Positions 40,975 through 48,945 of a stretch of 64,000 nt of DNA are shown here, piece after piece. Source of the stretch: DATATV01 sp036268615 (GTDB taxonomy: Bacteria; Actinomycetota; Actinomycetes; Mycobacteriales; Pseudonocardiaceae); NCBI GenBank assembly GCA_036268615.1, contig DATATV010000061.1:1-64000 (forward strand), given 5' to 3'. The notes below the pieces were generated by a model. It was not told the DNA's origin and did not search any database. It saw nothing but the letters and a program-made list of their open reading frames with translations. The position numbers and the translations under genes are program-made. The first letter of the stretch is position 1; each line of letters begins with the position of its first letter.

Positions 40975-42003
40975 TCAGGCGGCGGAGCGCTCAGCGACTG
41001 GCCGGCGCCGCAGGCTCACGCTCGAGACAGCCGGCGGTGTGTACGCCACGTCGTTGGGGCCAGCGTCGGTACCCGCCGGAGCGATCTCATCGATCCGGTC
41101 GAGAACCTCGTCGTCCAGGGTGACCTCGACGCCGGCCAGCAGGTCGTCGAGCTGTTCCATGGTGCGCGGCCCGATGATCGCCGAGGTGACGCCGGGGTGG
41201 GCGATCGCGAACGCCATCGCAAGGTGCGTCATCGGCAGGCCGGCCTTCTCAGCGAGTGGGACGAGCTGTTCGACCACGTCAAGCTTGCGCTCGTCGGCGA
41301 AGTGTTGCGGCATGCCGCCGGAGCGGTGGGTGTCGGTCTGCTGGCCCTTGCGGAAGCGGCCGGTGAGCAGGCCCTGGCCCAGCGGGCTCCAGACCAGCGC
41401 GCCCATCCCGTAGCGCTGACAGACCGGCAGCACCTCGCGTTCGATCCCCCGGTTGACAATCGAGTACGGCGGCTGCTCGGTCCGGAAGCGCTCCAGCCCA
41501 CGCCGCTCGGCGACCCACTGTGCCTCGACGATCTCCGAGGCCGGGAAGGAGGACGCACCGATCGCGCGCACCTTGCCGCATTGGATCAGGTCGGACAGGG
41601 CTGACAGTGTCTCCTCCAGGTCGACAGTCGGGTCGGGGCGGTGTACCTGGTACAGGTCGAGGTGGTCGGTCTGCAGGCGGCGCAGCGAGTTCTCGACCTC
41701 GGCCATGATCCAGCGCCGAGAGTTGCCCCGGCGGTTCGGACCCTCGCCCATCGGGTAGTGCACCTTGCTGGCCAGCACGACGTCGTCGCGGCGGCCCTTG
41801 AGCGCTTTGCCGACGATCTCCTCGGACTCCCCATGGGAGTAAGCGTCGGCGGTGTCGACGAAGTTGATCCCCGCGTCGAGAGCCCTGTGGATGATCCGGA
41901 TCGAGTCGTCGTGGTCGGGGTTTCCCATGGCCCCGAACATCATCGCGCCGAGGCAGTAGGGGCTGACCTGGATTCCGGTCCGGCCCAGCGTGCGGTACTT
42001 CAT
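40975..42003 (-). CDS. aldo/keto reductase
   Basis: A 342-residue AKR of the YghZ/Tas-like group: MKYRTLGRTGIQVSPYCLGA, DTADAYSHGESEEIVG (catalytic Asp and Tyr), VLASKVHYPMGEG (Lys) and LYQVHRPDP (His). It reduces aldehydes or ketones with NADPH. It belongs to a group of genes read on the same strand, behind the deazaflavin oxidoreductase and AraC genes. A short copy of its own 5' end occurs at 42588-42668, evidence of a duplicated AKR that has been lost. Confidence 0.92.
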   Translation of the reverse strand: MKYRTLGRTGIQVSPYCLGAMMFGAMGNPDHDDSIRIIHRALDAGINFVDTADAYSHGESEEIVGKALKGRRDDVVLASKVHYPMGEGPNRRGNSRRWIMAEVENSLRRLQTDHLDLYQVHRPDPTVDLEETLSALSDLIQCGKVRAIGASSFPASEIVEAQWVAERRGLERFRTEQPPYSIVNRGIEREVLPVCQRYGMGALVWSPLGQGLLTGRFRKGQQTDTHRSGGMPQHFADERKLDVVEQLVPLAEKAGLPMTHLAMAFAIAHPGVTSAIIGPRTMEQLDDLLAGVEVTLDDEVLDRIDEIAPAGTDAGPNDVAYTPPAVSSVSLRRRPVAERSAA

Positions 42004-42141
42004 ACTTCTCTCCCTTGGGGGCGTTCGTTGTCGTCGGCGGTGCTGGTGGACGCCGCGCGGTGGGAAGGACTCGACGTACCGACTCCGCGAATCCGACCCC
42101 GACGACGGCCGGCACGACGTGACCGTTCCGTGAGATTCGGA

Positions 42142-42591
42142 CTATCCGGACCGCGTCGAGGACACCGTTCGCAACTGTTCGTCGTCGAACACGATCTCGA
42201 CGAGCGGGCTGCGCGCGAGCCAGTCGTCGAGGTCCTGGCGTCGGCCGACCCGTGCCGCTACGTCGGGCCGGGTTTGCAGGTCGAGGACCGCGGTGATCAC
42301 TCGCCGCCGTGTTGGCTCGTCGACCGGCGCCGCGGTCGCGGGCAGGTCGGCCGTGACCCCGTGCTTGAGATGCACCACGAACCGTGGATTCGCGCGCAAG
42401 TTCGCGTACCAGCTTCGGGGAACGGGCATGCCGGTCAGGTACCAGCGGCCGTCGACGCGGTGGAACCAGACCTCGATGCGGCGCGGGATGCCGCTACGTG
42501 CGCCCAGCGTGGTGATGTCGATTGTGCGCTCGGCCGTGGAGGAGGCCGGCCCGATGGCGAGCGCACGGGCGACGGTGTCGTCCACGGTCAC
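42142..42591 (-). CDS. F420-dependent (Ddn-like) nitroreductase-family protein
   Basis: A 149-residue split-barrel protein of the deazaflavin-dependent nitroreductase family: LGARSGIPRRIEVWFHRVDG, WYLTGMPVPRSWYANLRANP and FVVHLKHGV, which form the F420-binding and substrate surfaces in relatives such as Ddn. These enzymes reduce quinones or nitro-compounds and help in oxidative-stress defence. The GTG start overlaps the stop of a 26-codon AKR remnant (GTGA), so translation may be coupled to it. It shares direction with the AKR and AraC genes. Confidence 0.87.
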   Translation of the reverse strand: MTVDDTVARALAIGPASSTAERTIDITTLGARSGIPRRIEVWFHRVDGRWYLTGMPVPRSWYANLRANPRFVVHLKHGVTADLPATAAPVDEPTRRRVITAVLDLQTRPDVAARVGRRQDLDDWLARSPLVEIVFDDEQLRTVSSTRSG

Positions 42592-42668
42592 AGTCCGCTC
42601 TCCCGCTCATCGTCGACGGGCACGTCGCCGCGCTCGACTCCGGTCCGGCCCAGCATGCGGTACTTCAT
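42588..42668 (-). pseudogene. 26-codon aldo/keto reductase remnant, coupled to the next gene
   Basis: MKYRMLGRTGVERGDVPVDD and six more codons, then TGA. The first ten codons match the start of the AKR at 40975-42003 (MKYRTLGRTG) almost base for base. The rest, an acidic tail, looks like the C-terminal end of the same kind of protein. The middle was removed in frame, leaving both ends. The TGA overlaps the GTG of the F420-dependent gene, so ribosomes on the mini-gene may feed that gene. Confidence 0.65.
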
Positions 42669-42841
42669 AATTCTCCAATTTGACGGCAGTCGGTGAGTCG
42701 GTCGGCGACCGCCATCGCCCGAGTCGTGGTGACTGTCCGGAATCCCTGCTCGTTCCGATACCCACAGGAAAACAGCACCGCCGGCGCCGGGCTAGCAAGA
42801 TCCTCTCGCGTATTTGCACAAACCTCTTCGCTCAGGCCGCG

Positions 42842-43747
42842 TCACGGCAGCGCCGGGGCAGCGGGCCCCGCTCCGCCACGCAAGCGCGCCGCATCGACGC
42901 TGGGCGGGGCACCGAACTGGCGCCGGTACTCCCTACTGAACTGGGACGGACTGTCGTACCCGACACGCTGGCCGACGCCGGTGATGTCGTTCGGACGGTT
43001 CGCCAGCAGCAGTCTCGCCGCCTGCAGCCGGATGTGCTTCTGGAACTGGATCGGGCTCATCGCCGTCACCTCCTGGAAGTTCCGGTGGAAGGCGGAAACA
43101 CTCATCCCCGACAGCTGCGCCACGTCCTCGACCCGGAACGGCCGGGTGTAGTTCTCCCGGATCCACCACACCGCGCGCCTGATGTGCGTGAGGCTGCTGT
43201 CGGCCAGGCCGAGCTGACGTACGGCGTCACCTTGATCACCGGTCATCAACCACCACAGGATCTCCCGCTTGGCCAACGGCACCAAGACCTTCCGGTCCCG
43301 CGGCCGGTCGAGCAGCCGCAGCAGCCGCACGACGGCGTCGAGCAACTCCTCCGGGGCGTCGCTGACGACGATTCCCGGGCGGACGATTCCGGGCGACGGG
43401 GGTAGGTCGCCGGGGCCGGCGCGCAGCAGCAGCTCCGCGATGACCGCCGATTCCAGGGTCATGCCGAAACCCAGCTCGGGGCGGTCCGGTTCGGCATCGA
43501 GGACATGCCCCGTCACCGGGAGGTCGACCGAGGCGACGAGGTACTGGCCGGCGCCGTAGTCATGGACGCGGTCGCCCAGTGCCAAACGTTTGCGGCCCTG
43601 GGCGATGATCGCCAGGATCGTGCCGGACATCGAGGACTGCGGTGCGACGGTGCCGTCCGACCTACAGATCCGGACACCCTCGATGGCCGTGGTCCCGTCG
43701 GGACGCACGTGCCGTTCCAGGAGTTCGCGAAGCTCGTCCAGCGCCAT
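42842..43747 (-). CDS. AraC-family regulator with AraC_N domain
   Basis: A 301-residue regulator. Residues 1-185 are the AraC_N type ligand-binding cupin (ILAIIAQGRKRLALGDRVHD, YLVASVDLPVTGHVLDAEPD); residues 195-290 hold two helix-turn-helix motifs (RVEDVAQLSGMSVSAFHRNF and ITGVGQRVGYDSPSQFSREY). Regulators of this type usually lie beside AKR or SDR genes, as here. Its start is the ATG of MALDELREL. It probably activates the AKR/F420-dependent group in response to an aldehyde or electrophile. Confidence 0.9.
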   Translation of the reverse strand: MALDELRELLERHVRPDGTTAIEGVRICRSDGTVAPQSSMSGTILAIIAQGRKRLALGDRVHDYGAGQYLVASVDLPVTGHVLDAEPDRPELGFGMTLESAVIAELLLRAGPGDLPPSPGIVRPGIVVSDAPEELLDAVVRLLRLLDRPRDRKVLVPLAKREILWWLMTGDQGDAVRQLGLADSSLTHIRRAVWWIRENYTRPFRVEDVAQLSGMSVSAFHRNFQEVTAMSPIQFQKHIRLQAARLLLANRPNDITGVGQRVGYDSPSQFSREYRRQFGAPPSVDAARLRGGAGPAAPALP

Positions 43748-43831
43748 GGCACGATTCCAGCACACGATTCGCGATGATCTTCAGCGACGAGAGGATCGTG
43801 CAAGGACTCGCGAGTTTCGTCGAGGCGCGAG

Positions 43832-44431
43832 CTACTCCACTGCCTGGGCGGTCACCGCGCGCAGGAAGGGTGGGATCGGCTGCCAGTGGGTCGGGTGGAG
43901 GTGGGCCGCGTCGAGTAGGGCACGGGCCCGGCCGACGGTGCGGGCCCGGCGGCGGGTGGTCAGCGTCGTCGGCCACAGCCAGGAGGAGATCAGGTCGGTG
44001 AGGACCAGGTGGGCGCCTACTCGCAGGACTCGGCGGCACTCCGCGAGGCCGGCCGGCTGGTCGGACCAGTGGTCGAAGGAGACGGTGCTGACCACGAGGT
44101 CGAAACTGTTGTCGCGGAACGGCAACGACTCGGCCAGCGCGACCGAGTACCGCACGCGCGGGTCGGTCGTGCGGGGTCGCGCGGTCGCGACCATGGGCGG
44201 CGCGGCGTCGACGCCGATCAGTTCGGTCGCGTCCGGGAGTCGGGTGGCGAGTTCGCCGAGCAGGTAGCCGGTGCCGCAGCCCACATCGAGGACTCGGCCG
44301 GCGGCGGGCTGCGCGGTGGCGGCGATGGCGGCCGAGCGGGTGGCCACGTCGTGGTGCCAGCGGCCCAGCCAGCCCTCGTCGTATCGGTCCGCCCGCTCCG
44401 CGAAGGCCGTCACATCTCGATCGCGTGTCAC
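43832..44431 (-). CDS. class I SAM-dependent methyltransferase
   Basis: A 199-residue small-molecule methyltransferase of the Methyltransf_11 type. Motif I is VLDVGCGTGYLLGEL, the acidic motif II is ELIGVDAAPPM, and motif IV DLVVSTVSFDHW is present. The C-terminal helix and strand (PTHWQPIPPFLRAVTAQ) close the domain. The GTG start is assigned because nothing conserved precedes it. It does not appear to be co-transcribed with the phosphodiesterase upstream with certainty; the gap is 28 bases. The substrate is not known. Confidence 0.87.
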   Translation of the reverse strand: MTRDRDVTAFAERADRYDEGWLGRWHHDVATRSAAIAATAQPAAGRVLDVGCGTGYLLGELATRLPDATELIGVDAAPPMVATARPRTTDPRVRYSVALAESLPFRDNSFDLVVSTVSFDHWSDQPAGLAECRRVLRVGAHLVLTDLISSWLWPTTLTTRRRARTVGRARALLDAAHLHPTHWQPIPPFLRAVTAQAVE

Positions 44432-44459
44432 GCTCGCAGTATCCAGGACCGCTGACGCG

Positions 44460-45212
44460 TCACACGATGACGCGGTAATGGGTGGTGAGGCGGCGATCGT
44501 CGTCGAGCAGGTGGAACGCGATGGCCGGCGGGCTGGTGAAGTCGAGCGGGCTGCCCGCCTCCCACGGAGTGAGGATTCCGGTGGACGCCACGCCGGGCGC
44601 CACCAGCAGCGGACGGCCGGCGAAGGTCGTCGCGGCGGGGGTGTGCGCGTGGCCGCAGAGCAGGCCGACCACCCTCGGGTGCCGCTCGACCACCTCGGCC
44701 AGGCGCTCGGCGCCGAACTGCCGGATACGGTCCACCGGCGCGATGCCGATCGGCACGGGCGGGTGGTGGAAGCAGACGAACGCCGGCTGGTCCGGGTCCT
44801 CCTCGGCCAACACCGTGTCCAGCCAGGCGATCGTCTCGTCGGCCAGGTAACCGTCGTCCCTGCCGGGGATGGACGAGTCGCACATGGCGAAGACGACGCC
44901 CGCCGCGCGGTGGACCCGGTTGATCGGACTGTCGCCACCGGTCTCGCCGAGCAGCACCTGGCGGTACGGCGCCCGGACGTCATGGTTGCCGGGGCACGGG
45001 AACGCCGGCACCGGCAGGTCGATCAGCTTGCGGGCCTGCTCGTACTCGTCGGTCCGGCCGTGGTCGGCGATGTCGCCGGTGACGACCACGGCGTCCACCG
45101 GATTGGCCAGCCCGGCCAGGAAACGGATCACCCGGTCGGTCCGCTCGGCTGCCCGGTCTTCGCCGTCGAGGTGGAGGTCACTGATGTGCGCGATGACAAT
45201 CACGACGGACAA
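44460..45212 (-). CDS. metallophosphoesterase (CpdA-like phosphodiesterase)
   Basis: A 250-residue calcineurin-like phosphoesterase. All metal-binding motifs are present: ISDLHLDG, VVTGDIADHG, CPGNHD, CFHHPP and CGHAHTP. The family includes bacterial 3',5'-cAMP phosphodiesterases and phospholipid phosphodiesterases, and the GNHD/GHAH context fits CpdA-like enzymes. It sits between the methyltransferase and MBL-fold genes on the same strand, with gaps of 28 and 15 bases, so these three may be one transcript. Confidence 0.9.
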   Translation of the reverse strand: MSVVIVIAHISDLHLDGEDRAAERTDRVIRFLAGLANPVDAVVVTGDIADHGRTDEYEQARKLIDLPVPAFPCPGNHDVRAPYRQVLLGETGGDSPINRVHRAAGVVFAMCDSSIPGRDDGYLADETIAWLDTVLAEEDPDQPAFVCFHHPPVPIGIAPVDRIRQFGAERLAEVVERHPRVVGLLCGHAHTPAATTFAGRPLLVAPGVASTGILTPWEAGSPLDFTSPPAIAFHLLDDDRRLTTHYRVIV

Positions 45213-45227
45213 CCTGCCACAGAACGG

Positions 45228-46055
45228 TCAGCCGAGGTGGTCATTTTCCCCGCTCACCCAGCTGATGTAGCGGGCCGCGGACCGCCGGACCGCGCCTTTG
45301 GCGTCGACCGACACCCTGCCGCCGGACAGTGCGTACAGGCGGTCGAACTCGTAGGGCTCCAGCCGGTCAACGATCCGCCGAACCAAGCCGGCGGACAGCG
45401 GGACCCGGTTGGGATAGCTGCGCAGGAAGGTCACCCAGCCTGCGTCGACAACCGGCATGATCGTGTCGCCGGTCAGCAGTGCGCCCGTGCCGTCGGCCGT
45501 GCTCACGACGTGCGCCACCGCCGCGCCGGGAAAGTGACCGCCTGCCTCGACCAGGGTGACGCCGGGCAGGATCTGCTCGGTGCCGCGCCACTCGCGGATC
45601 ACCGGGTCCTCCCGCCGCACCCACTCGCGGTCGGCCGCGTGCACCAGGACCGGGATGTGGCCCAGTTCGCGGCTCCAGCTGACCTGGGAGCCGTACATGT
45701 GCGGGTGGCTGGCGACGATCACGGCCGCGCCACCGAGTTCCTCGATCCTGGCCCGGGTCGCGCGATCGACGTGGTTGGGCGGGTCCCAGAGCAGGTTGCC
45801 CTCGGCGGTGCGCACCAGGTGCGTCCACTGGCCGATGCCGAACGACGGTTCCCGGTTGAGCCGATGGATGCCCGGTTCGAGTTCCTCGTGCACGAGTTGG
45901 TGACCGTCGGCGGCGAGCTTGTCCAGCGTCGTCCACACCTGGCCGGAAGTGGGCACCCACTGGCGCTCGTCCGCACAGATCACGCAGGTCCGGGCCGGTG
46001 GCTGGTCGGTGTCGGGGTGTTCCACGCCGCAGGTCCCGCAGATCCAGATCGTCAT
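45228..46055 (-). CDS. MBL-fold hydrolase with N-terminal zinc ribbon
   Basis: 275 residues. An N-terminal zinc ribbon (WICGTCGVEHP and CVICADERQWVP) is fused to a metallo-beta-lactamase fold. The metal motif is SHPHMYGS in place of HxHxDH (no Asp), followed by GGHFPGAAVAH and TGDTI. This degenerate form is typical of a subgroup of the family, so the metal site may bind only one ion or none. The substrate is unknown. The ATG of MTIWICG is chosen over a GTG two codons earlier. Confidence 0.82.
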   Translation of the reverse strand: MTIWICGTCGVEHPDTDQPPARTCVICADERQWVPTSGQVWTTLDKLAADGHQLVHEELEPGIHRLNREPSFGIGQWTHLVRTAEGNLLWDPPNHVDRATRARIEELGGAAVIVASHPHMYGSQVSWSRELGHIPVLVHAADREWVRREDPVIREWRGTEQILPGVTLVEAGGHFPGAAVAHVVSTADGTGALLTGDTIMPVVDAGWVTFLRSYPNRVPLSAGLVRRIVDRLEPYEFDRLYALSGGRVSVDAKGAVRRSAARYISWVSGENDHLG

Positions 46056-46163
46056 GACCACAGTCTGGAACTTCCGGTCGGGTGGCGGTCAAGCTCATTT
46101 CACCGGTGCCGCGGTGCGGTGGAACGGTTCGCGATGATCTGGGCGCGATGGTACTAAGTACCC

Positions 46164-48050
46164 GTGACCGCGCCCGGAACTGCGAACGGTGGCCGGACAC
46201 TGTGGACCCGGAAGGTCGCCGCTCCGCTGCGCGAGTTCCTGCAGACCGAGTCGGGCAGTGCCGGGGTGCTGCTGTTCGCGATCGTCGTCGCGCTCGTCTG
46301 GTGCAACGTCGACGCCGGCTCCTACGACGCGTTCTGGCGGACCACGCTGTCCCTGCGGGTGGGCGACCTCGGGGTCTCCCGGGACCTGCGGACCTGGATC
46401 AACAGCGGGCTGATGACACTGTTCTTCCTGGTCGTCGGCCTGGAGGCGCGCCGGGAGTTCGACCTGGGCGACCTGCGGGACCGGCGGCGGTTCGTGCTGC
46501 CGTTCACCGCGGGCGTGGTCGGGCTGGCCATCCCGGTGCTGATCTACCTGGTGATCAACCTCGGCGGGCCGGGCGCGCACGGCTGGGGGGTGGCGATGTC
46601 CACCGACACCGCGCTCGCGTTGGGGTTGCTCACGTTGGTGGGCCGCGGTGTGCCCGACCGGGTGCGGGTCTTCCTGCTGACCGTGTTCGTGGTGGACGAC
46701 ATCGTCGCGCTGGTCGTGATCGCGGTCGCCTACAGCGGGCGGATCAGGATGGTGCCGCTGTTCGTGGCGGTCGGGGTGTTCGTGGTGCTCTTGGTGGTGC
46801 GCGCGTTGCGGGTGCGGCAGGGCGTCGTCTACGTCGGGCTGGGCGTGGTCATCTGGGCCGCGCTGCTGGCCAGTGGGATCGACCCGGTGGTGACCGGCCT
46901 GGTCATCGGGCTGGTCACCTCGGCGTACACGCCGGCCCGGGACGACCTGGAGGCGGCGACCGTGCTGGTCCGGCTGTTCCGGGAGCAGCCGACACCCGAA
47001 CTCGCCCGCTCGGCCACCGCTGGGCTGACCGCGACCCTCTCCCCCAACTCGCGCCTGCAACACCTCTACCACCCGTGGACCAGCTACGTCATCGTTCCCC
47101 TGTTCGGCCTGGCCAACGCAGGGATCAGGGTGAACGGCGGCTTCCTGGCCCGCGCCTACACCAGCCCGATCACCCTGGGCGTGCTGATCGGCTACGTGGT
47201 CGGCAAGCCGATCGCCGTGTTCGGTACCTCCTGGCTGCTGGAACGGATGAGCCACGGGCGGTTGCGGCCGCAGGTGGGTTGGCTCGCGGTCGCCGGCAGC
47301 GGCACGATCGCCGGGATCGGCTTCACCGTCTCGCTGCTGATCGCCACGCTCGCCTTTCACGGGGAGGAACTCGACGACGCGAAGCTCGGGGTGCTCTCCG
47401 CGGCGCTCGGCGCCTCGCTGCTCACCTGGGTGGTGTTCCGGATCAGTGCGCTGCTCTCCCCCCGGCGTCGGGCGCTGGCCCTGCTCGGGGACGTCGAGCA
47501 ACTGGTCGACCTGGTCGAGGACGTCGACCCGGACCGGGACCACATTCGCGGGCCGGACCGCGCGTCGGTCACCGTGGTGGAGTACGGCGACTTCCAGTGT
47601 CCCTACTGCGGTCGCGCCGAACCGGTGGTGCGTGACCTGTTGACCGACACCGACCTACGCTACGTCTGGCGGCATCTTCCGCTCACCGACGTGCACCCGC
47701 AGGCGCAGCTGGCCGCCGAGGCGGCGGAGGCCGCGGCCGCGCAGGGCGCGTTCTGGCCGATGCACGATCTGCTGTTGGCACGGCAGGAAAACCTGCGGCC
47801 GACCGACCTGCTCGGCTACGCCGACGAACTGGGCCTGGACCGGGACAAGTTCCACGAGGACATCAAGCGGCACGCGCGGGCCGCCCGGATCGCCCAGGAC
47901 GTGCAGTCGGCCGACCTCAGCGGTGTGTCGGGGACGCCTACCTTCTTCATCAACGGGCAGCGGCACTACGGCGCGTTCGACATCCTGACGCTGACCGCCG
48001 CGGTCAAGATCGCCCGCGCCCGCGCGGTGATCGGGCAGCCGGCGGACTGA
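46164..48050 (+). CDS. nhaA: NhaA Na+/H+ antiporter fused to a DsbA-like thioredoxin domain
   Basis: A 628-residue protein. Residues 1-430 form NhaA, with twelve membrane segments, the antiporter motifs DTALALGLL and VDDIVALVVI (Asp pair) and GKPIAVFGTSWL. Residues about 460-620 are a DsbA/thioredoxin-like domain with the active-site CPYC (GDFQCPYCGRAEP, about 478) and the cis-Pro loop SGTPTFF. This arrangement recurs in actinobacteria. The antiporter expels Na+ in exchange for protons; the added domain could act as a redox switch or thiol oxidoreductase. The GTG start is the family-like one. Confidence 0.92.
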   Translation: MTAPGTANGGRTLWTRKVAAPLREFLQTESGSAGVLLFAIVVALVWCNVDAGSYDAFWRTTLSLRVGDLGVSRDLRTWINSGLMTLFFLVVGLEARREFDLGDLRDRRRFVLPFTAGVVGLAIPVLIYLVINLGGPGAHGWGVAMSTDTALALGLLTLVGRGVPDRVRVFLLTVFVVDDIVALVVIAVAYSGRIRMVPLFVAVGVFVVLLVVRALRVRQGVVYVGLGVVIWAALLASGIDPVVTGLVIGLVTSAYTPARDDLEAATVLVRLFREQPTPELARSATAGLTATLSPNSRLQHLYHPWTSYVIVPLFGLANAGIRVNGGFLARAYTSPITLGVLIGYVVGKPIAVFGTSWLLERMSHGRLRPQVGWLAVAGSGTIAGIGFTVSLLIATLAFHGEELDDAKLGVLSAALGASLLTWVVFRISALLSPRRRALALLGDVEQLVDLVEDVDPDRDHIRGPDRASVTVVEYGDFQCPYCGRAEPVVRDLLTDTDLRYVWRHLPLTDVHPQAQLAAEAAEAAAAQGAFWPMHDLLLARQENLRPTDLLGYADELGLDRDKFHEDIKRHARAARIAQDVQSADLSGVSGTPTFFINGQRHYGAFDILTLTAAVKIARARAVIGQPAD

Positions 48051-48057
48051 AACCCGG

Positions 48058-48251
48058 TCAGGGCAGCAACAGCAGTTTGCCGGTGGTGCCGCGCGACTCC
48101 AGGTCGCGGTGCGCGGCGGCCGCCTCGGCCAGCGGGTGGCGACCGCTGATGTCCACCGCGAGCCGGTAGGCGGCGATCAGCGTGAACAGCTCGGCGGAAT
48201 GCGCGCGCAGACCTCGGGGCCGCCCAACTCGTCCACCACTGTCGCCCGCAC
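48058..48251 (-). pseudogene. zinc-type quinone oxidoreductase remnant, middle deleted
   Basis: Starting with GTG at 48251, RATVVDELGGPEV is a typical N-terminus of a zinc-independent quinone oxidoreductase. After about 15 codons, it runs out of frame straight into the C-terminus of the same family (LFTLIAAYRLAVDISGRHPL, ending TTGKLLLLP at 48058). About 260-280 residues, including the Rossmann domain, are gone and the join shifts frame. It is divergent from the TetR gene, its former partner, with the operator intact. Confidence 0.7.
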
Positions 48252-48301
48252 GTCGTGTTTCCCTTCGTTCGGTCGACAAGACCACTGTCACCGAACTAAA
48301 A

Positions 48302-48317
48302 TGGACCGGCAGGTCCA
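48302..48317. promoter_or_regulatory. TGGACC-GGCA-GGTCCA operator
   Basis: A palindrome with perfect 6-base arms and a 4-base centre, 18 bases before the TetR start and 51 bases from the start of the deleted oxidoreductase. It is the likely TetR autoregulatory site, left behind although the target gene is destroyed. Confidence 0.7.
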
Positions 48318-48334
48318 GAAAAAGGGAGGCCGGG

Positions 48335-48928
48335 GTGCTCACCACCAAGGGAGCCGCGACCCGACAGCGCATCATCGACGGTGCCGCGGCGGAGATCCGG
48401 AACCGCGGGGTCGCCGCGACCACGCTGGAGGACGTCTGCCGGCGCACCGCGACCAGCAAGGGCCAGCTGTTCCACTACTTCCCGGACGGCAAGGAACAAC
48501 TGCTGCTCGCCGTGGCCGACCACGAGGCCGAGCGGGTACTGGCCGACCAGCAGCCGCACCTCGGCGCGCTGACCAGCTGGTCGGCGTGGCAGGACTGGCG
48601 GGACGTGGTGGTGCGCCGCTACCGGGCGCAGGGCGTGCACTGCCCGCTCGGCGTGCTGATCACCGAACTCGGCCGCAGCACCCCGGCCGCGCGGGCGGTG
48701 ACCGGCCGGTTGATCGAGCAATGGCAGGGCGCGCTGCGCGCGGGCATCACCGGGATGCAGCACACCGGCCGGATCGCCGGGGAACTCGACGCGGACCGCA
48801 CCGCCGCGGCGCTCGTCGCGGCGGTCCAGGGTGGGGTGGCCGTGCTGATGTCCACCGGCCGCAGCACCCACCTCGAAGCGGCACTGGACACGGCTTTGCT
48901 TTTCCTGCAAGGGAAGCACACCAACTGA
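48335..48928 (+). CDS. TetR-family regulator (former partner of the oxidoreductase)
   Basis: A 197-residue TetR protein of the group that controls quinone or aldehyde reductases, with HTH GVAATTLEDVCRRTATSKGQ and LFHYFPDGKEQLLLAVADHE, and a helical ligand-binding domain. The GTG start has GGGAGG five bases upstream. Opposite it stands only a deleted oxidoreductase, so its original function is lost; it may still regulate itself or other genes. It ends 17 bases before the C-S lyase gene on the same strand, which it might now affect. Confidence 0.87.
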   Translation: MLTTKGAATRQRIIDGAAAEIRNRGVAATTLEDVCRRTATSKGQLFHYFPDGKEQLLLAVADHEAERVLADQQPHLGALTSWSAWQDWRDVVVRRYRAQGVHCPLGVLITELGRSTPAARAVTGRLIEQWQGALRAGITGMQHTGRIAGELDADRTAAALVAAVQGGVAVLMSTGRSTHLEAALDTALLFLQGKHTN

Positions 48929-48945
48929 AGGACGGTGGGACGAGC

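Noticed and set aside
44271..46157. 628-codon open frame on the plus strand
   Set aside because: Antisense to the methyltransferase, phosphodiesterase and MBL genes, which have clear motifs.
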